Shown: in pieces, positions 56,909 to 64,000 of the stretch
Position numbering within the stretch: position 1 is the stretch's first letter
Layout: each line of letters opens with the position of its first letter
DNA from: JBOZRQ01 sp050789255
Lineage (GTDB): Bacteria > Bacillota > Sulfobacillia > Symbiobacteriales > Symbiobacteriaceae
Assembly (NCBI GenBank): GCA_050789255.1
Contig: JBOZRQ010000015.1
Span: forward strand, 198,410 to 262,409
Direction of reading: 5' to 3'
Length of the DNA stretch: 64,000 nt
The notes under the pieces: model-generated
Told to the model about the DNA's origin: nothing
Seen by the model: the letters and a program-made list of their open reading frames with translations, nothing else
Databases searched by the model: none
Program-made: the position numbers and the translations under genes

Positions 56909-56950
56909 TGCGTCTGCATAACGACATTGGGATCGACTACAAGCACCCAG
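56909..56950 (+). other. Right attachment site (attR) of the element
   Basis: TGCG (56909-56912), 8 bases, ACGAC (56921-56925), ATT, core GG (56929-56930), then subtilase coding sequence. Mirror image of the left inner arm. Confidence 0.75.
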
Positions 56951-58968
56951 ACCTGGGCGGCTGCTTTGGGCCCAATTGCCGGGTCATTGCCGGGTATGAC
57001 TTCGTCGGCGACAAGTTCGACGGTGTGATTGACCCGGTGCCCGATGAGGACCCGATGGACCAGAACGGCCACGGGACCCACGTGGCGGGCATCGTCGGGG
57101 CCAAGGCCGCCGGCCCTGATGGGGTCACGGGCGTGGCACCGGGGGTCAAGTTCGTGGCGCTCAAGGTCTTTGGGCCGGACGGCTCCACCTGGGACGACAT
57201 CATGCTCCAGGCCATGGAGGCCGCCTACGAGATGAAGGTCGACGTGGTGAACATGTCGATCGGGGCGGCGTTCCAGTGGCCCCAGTACCCCACCGCGCAG
57301 GCCGTTGAGCGGCTGACCCGCAAGGGCATCTTCGTGGCCGTCTCGGCCGGCAACAGCGGCGCTTCTGGGGAGTTCGCGACCGGGGCGCCCGCCGTCGGCT
57401 CCGAGTCCACCGCCGTGGCTAGCTTCGAGAACGACTTCGTGCGCTACCTGTCCTTCAAGGACCCGGAAGGCAAGCTAGTCGCTTACGACGTCATGGAACA
57501 GTCGCCCAAGGCCCCGACCAGCGGCCAGTCGCCCGAGCTGGTCGACGTGGGCCTTGGCACCTCCGACAATGACTTCCTGAACCCGGACGGTACCAGCCGG
57601 GTCCAGGGCAAGGTCGCCCTGCTGCGCCGGGGCCAGATCGCCTTCCTGGAGAAGAGCCTGCGTGCCAAGCAGCACGGGGCGGTGGCGGCGATCATCGCCA
57701 ACAACGTCGACGGGATGTTCCGCGGCACCCTCCAGACCGACGGCGACTACATCCCGACCGTCTCGATCTCCAAGGCCGACGGCGACCGGCTGGTCCAGCA
57801 GCTCCAGAGCGGCCCGGTCAAACTGACCTGGATGGACAAGCCACAACTCTTCCCCAGCCAGACCGCCGGCCTGGTGTCGGACTTCAGCTCCTGGGGCCCG
57901 GCGCCCAACCTCGCCGTCAAGCCCGACCTGACGGCGCCCGGCGGCAGCATCTTCAGCACCTACCCGCTCGCCCAGGGCGGTTATGCGACCCTGAGCGGCA
58001 CCTCCATGTCCAGCCCGCACGTGGCGGGCGCCGCCGCCCTGGTGCTCCAGGCCCGCAAGGAGATGTTCAAGCAGGGCTCCCCCCTGGTGAAGGCCACGGC
58101 TGTCCGAACCCTGCTCATGAACACCGCCCAACCCCGCACGAAGGGTCCCAGCGACCCCGCACTCTACCCGGTCCACCGGCAGGGCGCCGGCCTGATCGAT
58201 GTCTGGCGGGCGATCCAGGCCAAGCAGCGGATCCTGCCCGAGAAGATCGCCCTCGGCGAGGTGTCCGGCGGTGCTACCCATTCGGAGAGCTTCACCGTCG
58301 AGAACCTGGGCGCCAAAGCCGAGGAGTACCGCTTCCGGGCGATTGGCGCCGACGGGCTGCCCGGCGTCGCGCTGACCGCCTCCCCTGAGGTTCTGAGGGT
58401 CGGGCCCGGGAAGACGGCCCGCGCACAGGTCACGCTGAAGGTCCCGAAGGAGCTGCCCGAAGGCGGCATCTTCTCCGGGTGGATCGCGATCTCCGACAGC
58501 AGCGGTGCGACCGTTGCCCACGTGCCCTACCTCGGCTTCAAGGGCGACTATCAGGCGAAAACCGCGCTGGACCCGCTGGGCATCTTCGGCCTGCCCTGGC
58601 TCGCCCGCCTGGAGGGCACCTGGCTGTACAAGTCCTCCTCGGTCGAGATCCGTCCGAACTGCGCCTGCGACCAGGCTTACGCCTGGATCCTCTTCAGCCT
58701 GGCCCGCCAGCCACAGGAGCTGCGCCTGGAGATCTGGGACCCGGTCCGCAAGCGCAAGATGGGCAACGCCTTCCGGGGCGAGTACCTGGGGCGCTCAGAC
58801 GGCGCCTTTGAGGTCCTCCTATGGAACGGCACCAACGACAAGGGGCGAAAGCTGGAGGCCGGCACCTACGAGATCAGGCTGATGGTGCTCCGGCCCCTGG
58901 GCGATCCACAGAATCCGGCACATTGGGATGTGTGGACCTCCGGAAAGATCAAGGTCGTCTGGGACTGA
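56931..58968 (+). CDS. Vpr-like subtilase, C-terminal part (gene interrupted by element)
   Basis: 678 residues continuing the N-terminal part at 43445, with no ribosome site or credible start of its own. In the joined numbering His220 is in Asn-Gly-His-Gly-Thr-His-Val-Ala-Gly and Ser531 in Gly-Thr-Ser-Met-Ser-Ser-Pro-His-Val-Ala-Gly. A PA-type insertion covers about 345-480. The C terminus holds Fn3-like beta domains and a FlgD-type end (Leu-Trp-Asn-Gly-Thr-Asn-Asp-Lys-Gly). Sequence reads Ile-Asp-Tyr-Lys-His-Pro-Asp-Leu-Gly-Gly directly after the core, the usual continuation of Asp-Thr-Gly. A secreted serine protease when rejoined. Confidence 0.92.
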
Positions 58969-59078
58969 TCCGACGACTCATGCAGCAGGTGAATCGGCCG
59001 CATAGCGCCTTTTCATTCATAGCTTCCGGCTGTTTGCCGCCTTCCCGGGCTACAATAGTGGCGAGGGGGAGAGCGGCG

Positions 59079-59375
59079 ATGCGAAAGCTGAAGGCTCACA
59101 TCCAGATCCAGGCTCCGGTGCAAACGGTGCAGTCGCTGACGGAGGCGCCGCGCCGCCGGGAATGGATGTCCATGCGCAGCGGTTCCTGGTTCAAGACCCT
59201 GCAGGAGACCTACGAAACCACCGAGGTCGAGGGCGGCACCCGCCTCTCCGTGCACATGCAGTACAAGGGCAAGTGGGGCCTGCTGGACCCGCTCTTCATG
59301 GACGGCTTCCATCAGTCCGTCTCCTACAACCTCAGCCGCCTGAAGCAAATCGCAGAGGCCCCCAAGAGCAACTAA
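59079..59375 (+). CDS. SRPBCC/START-like small protein
   Basis: 98 residues from ATG 59079 behind GCGAGGGGGAG. Mostly alternating polar/hydrophobic strands with a long C-terminal helix (Phe-His-Gln-Ser-Val-Ser-Tyr-Asn-Leu-Ser-Arg-Leu-Lys). The pattern Gly-Gly-Thr-Arg-Leu-Ser-Val-His-Met-Gln-Tyr resembles the ligand-cavity strands of START/SRPBCC folds, although the protein is shorter than the normal 140 residues. It lies just past the subtilase and is terminated by a strong hairpin. Role unknown. Confidence 0.65.
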   Translation: MRKLKAHIQIQAPVQTVQSLTEAPRRREWMSMRSGSWFKTLQETYETTEVEGGTRLSVHMQYKGKWGLLDPLFMDGFHQSVSYNLSRLKQIAEAPKSN

Positions 59376-59386
59376 CAACAATGTTG

Positions 59387-59413
59387 AAGCCCTCCGGCGA
59401 CGCCGGAGGGCTT
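59387..59413. terminator. Convergent terminator
   Basis: A 12-bp stem (59387-59398 / 59402-59413) with GAC in the loop, ending in TTTCG on the plus strand. Confidence 0.8.
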
Positions 59414-59427
59414 TCGTATAGCGCCAC

Positions 59428-59691
59428 CTATGCCAAGAGTTCCTTACGGCGGGATGGCGCCGGCCACAGGGCAGCCACCCATCCCTTAGCCTGCAAGCTC
59501 AGGAGGAAGATCTGCCCCTCCGTGCTCTCCACCCGGTACCAGTCGTGCCCGGCTTCATCCTGCCACTGCGTGTGCAGCACTGCGAGTTCGTACATGCGAC
59601 CCCTCCAGCGCCACGCAGCGGGGAGTCCTCCCCATTTGATGATCAGGCTGGGTTCGGTGGTTGCGCGGGTGATATCGAGCAAGGCGGCCAT
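59428..59691 (-). CDS. Small DUF6504-like protein
   Basis: 87 residues from ATG 59691 with GGAGGGAG. A compact beta-rich protein: Trp-Arg-Trp-Arg-Gly-Arg-Met-Tyr-Glu-Leu...Trp-Tyr-Arg-Val-Glu-Ser-Thr, then Gly-Gln-Ile-Phe-Leu-Leu. The Trp-X-Val-Glu pattern and size recall DUF6504-type proteins, but the assignment is weak. It lies next to the HEAT-repeat gene on the same strand, separated by 75 bases. Confidence 0.55.
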   Translation of the reverse strand: MAALLDITRATTEPSLIIKWGGLPAAWRWRGRMYELAVLHTQWQDEAGHDWYRVESTEGQIFLLSLQAKGWVAALWPAPSRRKELLA

Positions 59692-59766
59692 GGCTGCTCC
59701 CTCCTGGCGGGTACTCTGCTGTATACCCCTACTGTCGCCGGAGGGAGACTTCACTCCTCGCGGGAT

Positions 59767-60645
59767 CTATTCCGACAATTCCTTGGCGGCGCTCCGCACG
59801 TTGGGATCGTCATGGCGGGTTAGCCGCCTGATCGCATCCCGGGCGCCCTCCGCCCGGATGCTGCCCAGGGCGTAAACCAGCGGCACCCGCGCCTCCCGCC
59901 CTACGGACTCGATCGCCTCCTCCAGGATCGGCACGGCCTTCTCCCGGAGCAACGTGGCCAGGCCCGTCCCGGCGGCCACCGCCAGGTACGGGTCGGCGCT
60001 GTTCAGATACGGCTTGATCACTTCTGCCCCCCGCGGGTTGGCCAGGGCAACCACGGCATCGATGCACTCGGTAAGGACCTCAGGTAGCTCCCCGGCGGCA
60101 TAGGCGAGTTTGACAGCCAGCAGGGCCAGGCCCGCCGGGTCGCCCAGGGCGCCCAAGCTCCGGGCCGCCGCAGCCCGGGCGCCGGCCTTGGCAAAGGGCC
60201 GCTCCGCGACCGAGCACGCCACGTTGGGCTGCTCATCGAAGAGCAGCAGGCCAATCTCCACGAGCGCCCCCGGCGGGCGGATGTTCGCCAGGCAGCCTGC
60301 GGCGGCGCCCCGCAGGGTGAGGGCTGTATCCTCCAGGCCGAAGCCCACCGCCTCCACCTGGACCGTCCGGATCGCCCGCAGGGCCACCTCCTCCGCCTCG
60401 GGCGCCTCCAGCCGGGCGAGGGCGCCCAGCACCGCCAGGCGACTGCGGCAGCCCGGGTCGGACTCGGGGGCGCCCCCATCCAGCCGCCAATACGTCCGCA
60501 CCAGGGCACCGACCGCTCGGGGCTGGGAGATTCGCTCGGCCGCCACCTCGACCACCAGCGGAGAGCGGTCATCGAGCGCGGCGATGAGCAGGCTATGGTC
60601 ATCGGTTGCTTTCACGGCTTTCAGCCGATCTTCCACACGTTTCAC
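59767..60645 (-). CDS. HEAT-repeat protein
   Basis: 292 residues of continuous helix pairs: about seven HEAT/PBS-lyase-like repeats (for example Ala-Ala-Arg-Ser-Leu-Gly-Ala-Leu-Gly-Asp and Leu-Val-Tyr-Ala-Leu-Gly-Ser-Ile-Arg...Asp-Ala-Ile-Arg-Arg-Leu). The start is GTG 60645, 7 bases after AGAAGGGG, and not the ATG at 60669. No active-site residues; probably a protein-binding scaffold in the cytoplasm. Confidence 0.82.
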   Translation of the reverse strand: MKRVEDRLKAVKATDDHSLLIAALDDRSPLVVEVAAERISQPRAVGALVRTYWRLDGGAPESDPGCRSRLAVLGALARLEAPEAEEVALRAIRTVQVEAVGFGLEDTALTLRGAAAGCLANIRPPGALVEIGLLLFDEQPNVACSVAERPFAKAGARAAAARSLGALGDPAGLALLAVKLAYAAGELPEVLTECIDAVVALANPRGAEVIKPYLNSADPYLAVAAGTGLATLLREKAVPILEEAIESVGREARVPLVYALGSIRAEGARDAIRRLTRHDDPNVRSAAKELSE

Positions 60646-60719
60646 GGCGGCACCCCTTCTGAGTTGCATGAATCCCGGCGCCAGCGCTCACCCTAGGCGA
60701 CATACAGAGGTGAGCAGCC

Positions 60720-61499
60720 GTGTCCCATTTCTGCCTGACCATAGGCGGGACCGAGGTCAGATCCCTGAACGACTTGCTTGCCGTGATGCGCGACCAGTTG
60801 GAGCGCTTCGACAGCGAGGCGGACCATCGGGCGGCGTTTTTGCGCGTCTACTATACCATGACCGGCAGCGTGGGGCTGCGGCTGGAACGCAACTACTTCC
60901 TCGACCGTGCCTGGGTCGAACGGGTAGCCATCCGCTTCGCCTGGTACTACTTTGACGCCCTGGACCGCTACGAGCGCTTCGACGGCCCCCCGCCAGCGTG
61001 GGCGTACGCCTTCGACATCGCCCGCCGCAGGGAGGGGTTCCTCCTTCAGGACGTCCTCCTCGGTATGAACGCCCACATTAACAACGACCTGCCCTTAGTC
61101 GTTGCCGAGATCCTACAGGATGAGGGCGACACGGCTCCCCCGCACCGCCTGGAGCGGCGCCGCTACGACCACGACCAGATCAACCGCGTGCTCCACGAAA
61201 TCATTCCCACGGCTGAAGAGGCCATCGCCACGCACTATGGGCGGCTGATCCGCCCTCTCTCCCGCATCCTGGGCAGCCTCGACGTCACCCTGGCCGCCTA
61301 TGAGTTGAAGACCTTCCGCGACAAGGTCTGGCGAAACGCCCTTTTCCTCCTCGCCGCCACCACGGAGCAAGAGCGCCAGCAAGTAATCCACTTCATCCAG
61401 GAGGACGCCCTCGACGTAGCCCGGCAGATCGAGCGCTTCGGGCCGCTCCGCCCCTTTCGGCCTTGGGCAGCGCAAATGCGGCGTTGGCGCTGGTGCTGA
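60720..61499 (+). CDS. DUF5995-like helical protein
   Basis: 259 residues from GTG 60720 with AGAGGTGAG. All-helical. The block Met-Asn-Ala-His-Ile-Asn-Asn-Asp-Leu-Pro, and Asp-His-Asp-Gln-Ile-Asn near 160, are the conserved features of the DUF5995 family; the His-rich positions could bind metal. The next gene (61537) has a small gap and may be co-transcribed. Function unknown. Confidence 0.78.
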   Translation: MSHFCLTIGGTEVRSLNDLLAVMRDQLERFDSEADHRAAFLRVYYTMTGSVGLRLERNYFLDRAWVERVAIRFAWYYFDALDRYERFDGPPPAWAYAFDIARRREGFLLQDVLLGMNAHINNDLPLVVAEILQDEGDTAPPHRLERRRYDHDQINRVLHEIIPTAEEAIATHYGRLIRPLSRILGSLDVTLAAYELKTFRDKVWRNALFLLAATTEQERQQVIHFIQEDALDVARQIERFGPLRPFRPWAAQMRRWRWC

Positions 61500-61536
61500 C
61501 CAGGGCATCCTACGGACGGGAGGTGAGCTAACCAAG

Positions 61537-61713
61537 ATGCCAAATCTCGAAAAGTCCGCCCCTGGCGGGCGTGAAGCGAGCCAGGAGAACTTCACCAAGC
61601 CCGGCCACGGAGCCAACGCCAGCAAGAACAACCACGGTGCGCTTGGCCAGCGCCAGCAGAACAACCTCGCCCCCAACCAGGGCGCCCACAGCTTCAAGAA
61701 CGAGAACGAGTAG
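61537..61713 (+). CDS. Very small Asn/Gln/Lys/Gly-rich protein, possible minor spore protein
   Basis: 58 residues from ATG 61537 behind GGGAGGTGAG. It is rich in Asn, Gln, Gly, Ala, Ser and Lys, with Asn-Phe-Thr-Lys-Pro-Gly-His-Gly-Ala-Asn and Gln-Asn-Asn-Leu-Ala-Pro-Asn-Gln-Gly, and contains no cysteine, tryptophan or tyrosine. Such composition fits minor small acid-soluble spore proteins (Ssp types), though no family signature is clear. A GC-rich terminator follows. Confidence 0.6.
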   Translation: MPNLEKSAPGGREASQENFTKPGHGANASKNNHGALGQRQQNNLAPNQGAHSFKNENE

Positions 61714-61723
61714 AGATGCCAGA

Positions 61724-61746
61724 CGCCCCGGCCGCCGGCCGGGGCG
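61724..61746. terminator. Convergent terminator hairpin
   Basis: A 10-bp all-GC stem (61724-61733 / 61737-61746) with a 3-nt loop and no strong T-run, between convergent genes. Confidence 0.6.
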
Positions 61747-61759
61747 CTCATGTTCCCTG

Positions 61760-62071
61760 CTACTCAATCCAAATGTCGCCCCAGTTCTGGATCGACTCCA
61801 CCACGGGCTCTAGGGCCAACCCGCGGGGCGCCAGTTCATATTCAATCAGCACGGGTTTGGTGTTGTGCACATGCCGGTAGATCACCCGGTGCTCCTCCAA
61901 CTCCTGCAGCCGTTCCGAGAGAAGGCGGTCGCTCACGTCCGGCATCTGGTGCTTGAACTCACTGAAGCGCCGCTTACCGCCCATCAGGACCCGGATAATC
62001 TGAAGCGTCCACTTTTTGCTCAGCAGCTCACAAGCGGCCTCATACCGACTATCCATATGCTGATAGTTCAC
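61760..62071 (-). CDS. HxlR-family transcriptional regulator
   Basis: 103 residues from GTG 62071 behind GGGGGG. Winged-helix HxlR type: Lys-Trp-Thr-Leu-Gln-Ile-Ile-Arg-Val-Leu-Met-Gly-Gly-Lys-Arg-Arg-Phe-Ser-Glu-Phe, the recognition helix Ser-Asp-Arg-Leu-Leu-Ser-Glu-Arg-Leu-Gln-Glu-Leu, and Tyr-Glu-Leu-Ala-Pro-Arg-Gly. HxlR members often respond to formaldehyde or redox changes. Single gene; target unknown. Confidence 0.9.
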   Translation of the reverse strand: MNYQHMDSRYEAACELLSKKWTLQIIRVLMGGKRRFSEFKHQMPDVSDRLLSERLQELEEHRVIYRHVHNTKPVLIEYELAPRGLALEPVVESIQNWGDIWIE

Positions 62072-62156
62072 ACAAGCACCCCCCAAGAAGATTCTACCAC
62101 AAGGGACTGGCGCAGGGTTAGCGCCTTATAAAAGACCGCTTTCACGATATGAAAAA

Positions 62157-62185
62157 GGCCCATCCCCGCCAAAAGGGGATGGGCC
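62157..62185 (-). terminator. Terminator after the FabK/NMO-like gene
   Basis: An 11-bp perfect stem (62157-62167 / 62175-62185) followed on the minus strand by TTTTTC. Confidence 0.9.
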
Positions 62186-62203
62186 CTACCAATCTCTGGA
62201 GGC

Positions 62204-63247
62204 TTACAGGTCTGCCGCCTCACCGCCGACCATCTCGGCAACCGCCTCGTCCGACCCCGCCCCCGTACCCACCGGGGTGAGCAGCCGCCGGAAGACCTCG
62301 GCCACCGGAACGATGTCGTTGATGTCGCCCACGCGGGGGCCGCAGAAGACCAGGCCGTTGTCGGGGTCACCCTTCTGCGAGCGGTTCAGAGCCGTGTAGA
62401 TGCAGTGCGAGACCGAGTGGCCCTCGGAGTCGCGGTGCTGGCAGTGCTTCAGGCAAAGGGCGCAGTGGACGCCGTCGTCGGTCAGTTTGGGCAGCTTATC
62501 CTCCGTGTGGGGCACGATTGCCCGGGAGGCCATGCCGGTGGGGCTCCAGTACTCCACCTGGCTGCCGGTGGCGGCAAGCCAGGCCCGCTTCATGGCGTCC
62601 GAAGCAGAAGACTCCTCGGTCATGGCGAAACGGATGCCCATCTGTACACCGTCGGCGCCCATGGCGAGGCAACGGTCGATGTCCTCACGGGTGAGTATGC
62701 CGCCGGCGGCCATGACCGGTCCGGTGAAGCCATTATCTCGGAGCGCCTGCAGCACAGGCGGGAACAGGTCCCAGGTACTGATGTTGGGATCATCAGGACC
62801 CAGGTGACCACCGGCCTGACCGCTCTCGACCACGATTGCGGTAATGCCTTCGGTCCTGGCGGCAATGCGGGCGGCCTTCTCCGATGAGATGATGCAAACC
62901 CCGGGGATTCCCGCCTCTTTGAGCTTCTTGAACGGCCCCCGGGCGAATCCGGCGCCGATGGTGACAAAGTCGACCCGCTCCTGGATGCAGACGTCCAGCA
63001 GGCGGTCGAACAGCATGCCGGCATACATCAGGTTGACGCCGAAGACTCCCTCGGTCAGGGCGCGGGCCGCGCGAATATGGCGCCGCAGCTCCTCCGGCGG
63101 AATTCCCATACCGCCGATCGTGCCGATGCCCCCGCAGTTGGCCACAGCAGAGACCAACTTGGAGAGCGAGATGCGGATAGACATACCACCCTGGATGATG
63201 CAGTACCGGGCAGTCTTGTTGCCGATTGTAAGGCTGGGCAGAGTCAT
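62204..63247 (-). CDS. Nitronate monooxygenase / FabK-like flavoprotein with extra Cys cluster
   Basis: 347 residues from ATG 63247 with GGAGGG. FMN TIM barrel of the 2-nitropropane dioxygenase/FabK type: Ile-Gln-Gly-Gly-Met-Ser near 18, Gly-Gly-Ile-Gly-Thr-Ile-Gly, Val-Val-Glu-Ser-Gly-Gln-Ala-Gly-Gly-His (140-150, with the catalytic His), Ala-Ala-Gly-Gly-Ile, and Gly-Ala-Asp-Gly-Val-Gln-Met-Gly. An additional C-terminal Cys cluster (Cys-Ala-Leu-Cys-Leu-Lys-His-Cys, then two more Cys) is not part of the usual fold and could bind an Fe-S or zinc site. Confidence 0.85.
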   Translation of the reverse strand: MTLPSLTIGNKTARYCIIQGGMSIRISLSKLVSAVANCGGIGTIGGMGIPPEELRRHIRAARALTEGVFGVNLMYAGMLFDRLLDVCIQERVDFVTIGAGFARGPFKKLKEAGIPGVCIISSEKAARIAARTEGITAIVVESGQAGGHLGPDDPNISTWDLFPPVLQALRDNGFTGPVMAAGGILTREDIDRCLAMGADGVQMGIRFAMTEESSASDAMKRAWLAATGSQVEYWSPTGMASRAIVPHTEDKLPKLTDDGVHCALCLKHCQHRDSEGHSVSHCIYTALNRSQKGDPDNGLVFCGPRVGDINDIVPVAEVFRRLLTPVGTGAGSDEAVAEMVGGEAADL

Positions 63248-63301
63248 CTTGATCCCTCCAGACCTGGGAGCAATAGCTTCTCCAGGTTATCGGTTTTCCT
63301 C

Positions 63302-63330
63302 ATTATAAGTGGCGCCCATGCATTTGGGAA
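63302..63330 (-). promoter_or_regulatory. Promoter of the flavoprotein gene
   Basis: On the minus strand a perfect TATAAT (63302-63307) 17 bases from TTCCCA (63325-63330), about 55 bases before the start. The upstream stretch to 63481 also holds small inverted repeats (CCGAC...GTCGG and ATATTC...GAATAT). Confidence 0.6.
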
Positions 63331-63481
63331 CAGGTCATATAACCTGGACACACACATTGGACCACTCGGACGGACCGGGTATACCCCTGGGCAGATGCGC
63401 CGGTGAGTCCGACCGATTCCATGTCGGTCGGGGACATATTCTTCCCGGAATATTCGCTTGCTATGTAGTGCTATCAATACG

Positions 63482-63518
63482 AAAGAACCCACACACCTTT
63501 TCAGTGTGTGGGTTCTTT
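63482..63518 (-). terminator. Terminator of the tRNA operon
   Basis: A perfect 15-bp stem (63482-63496 / 63504-63518), 7-nt loop, ending on the minus strand in GGTTCTTTCGTATTG. Confidence 0.85.
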
Positions 63519-63524
63519 TACGCT

Positions 63525-63607
63525 TGGTGTCGGAGACGGGACTTGAACCCGTACGGTCACCCATACGCCCCTCAAACGTACGCGTCTGCCAATTCCGCCA
63601 CTCCGAC
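63525..63607 (-). tRNA. tRNA-Leu (GAG)
   Basis: A class II tRNA with a 7-bp acceptor (GTCGGAG/CTCCGAC), anticodon loop TTGAGGG, long variable arm, standard TTCAAGT T-loop and encoded CCA. Last tRNA of the operon. Confidence 0.95.
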
Positions 63608-63637
63608 GTGGTTTGGGGAGACTGAGGGAAAAGAAAC

Positions 63638-63714
63638 TGGCGGAGGCGACGGGATTCGAACCCGCGGTCTCGGCCGTGACAGGGCCGCATGTTAGGCCTC
63701 TACACCACGCCTCC
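63638..63714 (-). tRNA. tRNA-Asp (GTC)
   Basis: Acceptor GGAGGCG/CGCCTCC, anticodon loop CTGTCAC, TTCGAAT T-loop, discriminator G and encoded CCA. Confidence 0.95.
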
Positions 63715-63717
63715 GTT

Positions 63718-63793
<76 letters not shown>

Positions 63794-63820
63794 GTATGAA
63801 GTTGAACGGTCGTTCAACAG

Positions 63821-63895
63821 TGGTGGGCGGTACTGGGATCGAACCAGTGACCCCTTGCGTGTGAAGCAAGTGCTCTCCCGCTGAGCTAACCGCCC
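63821..63895 (-). tRNA. tRNA-Val (CAC)
   Basis: Acceptor GGGCGGT/ACCGCCC, anticodon loop TTCACAC, TTCGATC T-loop, encoded CCA. Confidence 0.95.
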
Positions 63896-63903
63896 ATTTG
63901 AAA

Positions 63904-63988
63904 TGGTGGGGAGAGGTGGATTCGAACCACCGAAGGCAGTGCCAGCTGATTTACAGTCAGCCCCGTTTGGCCACTTCGGTATCTCCCC
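63904..63988 (-). tRNA. tRNA-Tyr (GTA)
   Basis: A class II tRNA with acceptor GGGGAGA/TCTCCCC, anticodon loop CTGTAAA, long variable arm and encoded CCA. The six bases 63995-64000 (TGGTGG) look like the CCA end of a further tRNA cut off by the window. Confidence 0.95.
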
Positions 63989-64000
63989 GGAAACTGGTGG

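Larger units (their letters stand above)
43963..56930 (+). mobile_element. Skin-like intervening element in the subtilase gene (about 13.0 kb)
   Basis: The element lies between the two halves of one subtilase gene and begins with a large serine recombinase. Both ends have GG (43961-43962 and 56929-56930) in the same codon phase, so excision at GG deletes 12,968 bp and restores the frame exactly. The inner ends together form a dyad around GG (attP-like). Cargo: recombinase, PNPOx-like protein, split transketolase, DUF4256-like, phosphodiester glycosidase, MATE exporter, a nucleoside/MTA salvage operon and DinB protein. No phage structural genes are present. Seen: split, frame restoration and dyad. 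Inferred: programmed or reversible excision. Confidence 0.88.

Noticed and set aside
43963..56930. Classifying the element as a prophage
   Set aside because: No capsid, tail, terminase, lysis or phage replication genes were seen; only the recombinase is phage-like.
56890..56931. Treating the C-terminal subtilase fragment as an independent gene starting at GTG 56890
   Set aside because: No ribosome site; the start would lie inside the terminator hairpin, the product would lack signal peptide and catalytic Asp, and the upstream residues do not fit the fold.

Overview
The window looks like chromosome of a high-GC, endospore-forming Bacillota. Three things suggest this: a complete GerA-type germination operon, T-box control of gltX, and AGGAGG-type ribosome sites with many GTG and TTG starts. 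Gene content and codon bias suggest a relative of Symbiobacterium. This is inferred from features only; no database search was run. Because GC is high, long antisense open frames are common. I kept only frames supported by ribosome sites, family motifs and gene packing.

Left part (1-12.4 kb). A truncated chemoreceptor is followed by secD-secF under a good sigma-A promoter, an HD-domain protein, and a tightly overlapping set: PPM phosphatase, P-loop protein and signal peptidase I. Next come an XRE regulator and a small unknown gene. A four-gene cluster (PHP phosphoesterase, GH4 glycosidase, ChbG deacetylase, fused PTS EIICBA) probably takes up and degrades chitobiose or a similar beta-glycoside. 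A Lys/Glu-rich lipoprotein ends this part.

12.4-29.3 kb. A gerA-type operon (A, B, C and a tiny D-like subunit) sits behind a sigma-G-like promoter. It is followed by TPR, YitT, copper-amine-oxidase-N, DapA-family and TatA genes, a chemoreceptor, a TPR membrane protein, T-box-controlled gltX, a reverse transsulfuration pair and a GDPD phosphodiesterase.

29.5-43.4 kb. A LysR gene leads three tandem paralogous single-pass membrane proteins of unknown function; the third has its start codon inside a perfect 12-bp hairpin. Then come acyl-CoA dehydrogenase and the methylmalonyl-CoA mutase operon, both preceded by the same kind of TetR-type operator. After these are two clusters of low-complexity small proteins that look like spore-surface proteins, each with a sigma-K-like promoter.

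43.4-59 kb, the most striking region. A Vpr-like secreted subtilase gene is split in two. Its signal peptide, propeptide and catalytic Asp are at 43445-43962; its catalytic His and Ser are at 56929-58968. The 12,968 bp between them start with a large serine recombinase. Joining the two ends at a shared GG dinucleotide restores one 851-residue frame reading through the canonical Asp-Thr-Gly. The two inner ends form a dyad-symmetric attP-like site centred on that GG. This is a skin-like intervening element whose cargo is metabolic rather than phage: split transketolase, a probable 5'-deoxynucleoside/MTA salvage (DHAP-shunt-like) operon, a MATE exporter, a phosphodiester glycosidase and a DinB protein. 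A terminator just inside the right end would leave the recombinase without a promoter once the element circularises.

59-64 kb. Small and regulatory genes (SRPBCC, HEAT-repeat, DUF5995-like, a possible minor spore protein, HxlR), a nitronate-monooxygenase/FabK-like flavoprotein, and a tRNA operon (Tyr, Val, Ala, Asp, Leu), which probably continues past the right edge. The only gene-free stretch longer than 300 bases is the gltX T-box leader and its promoter (25561-25902).
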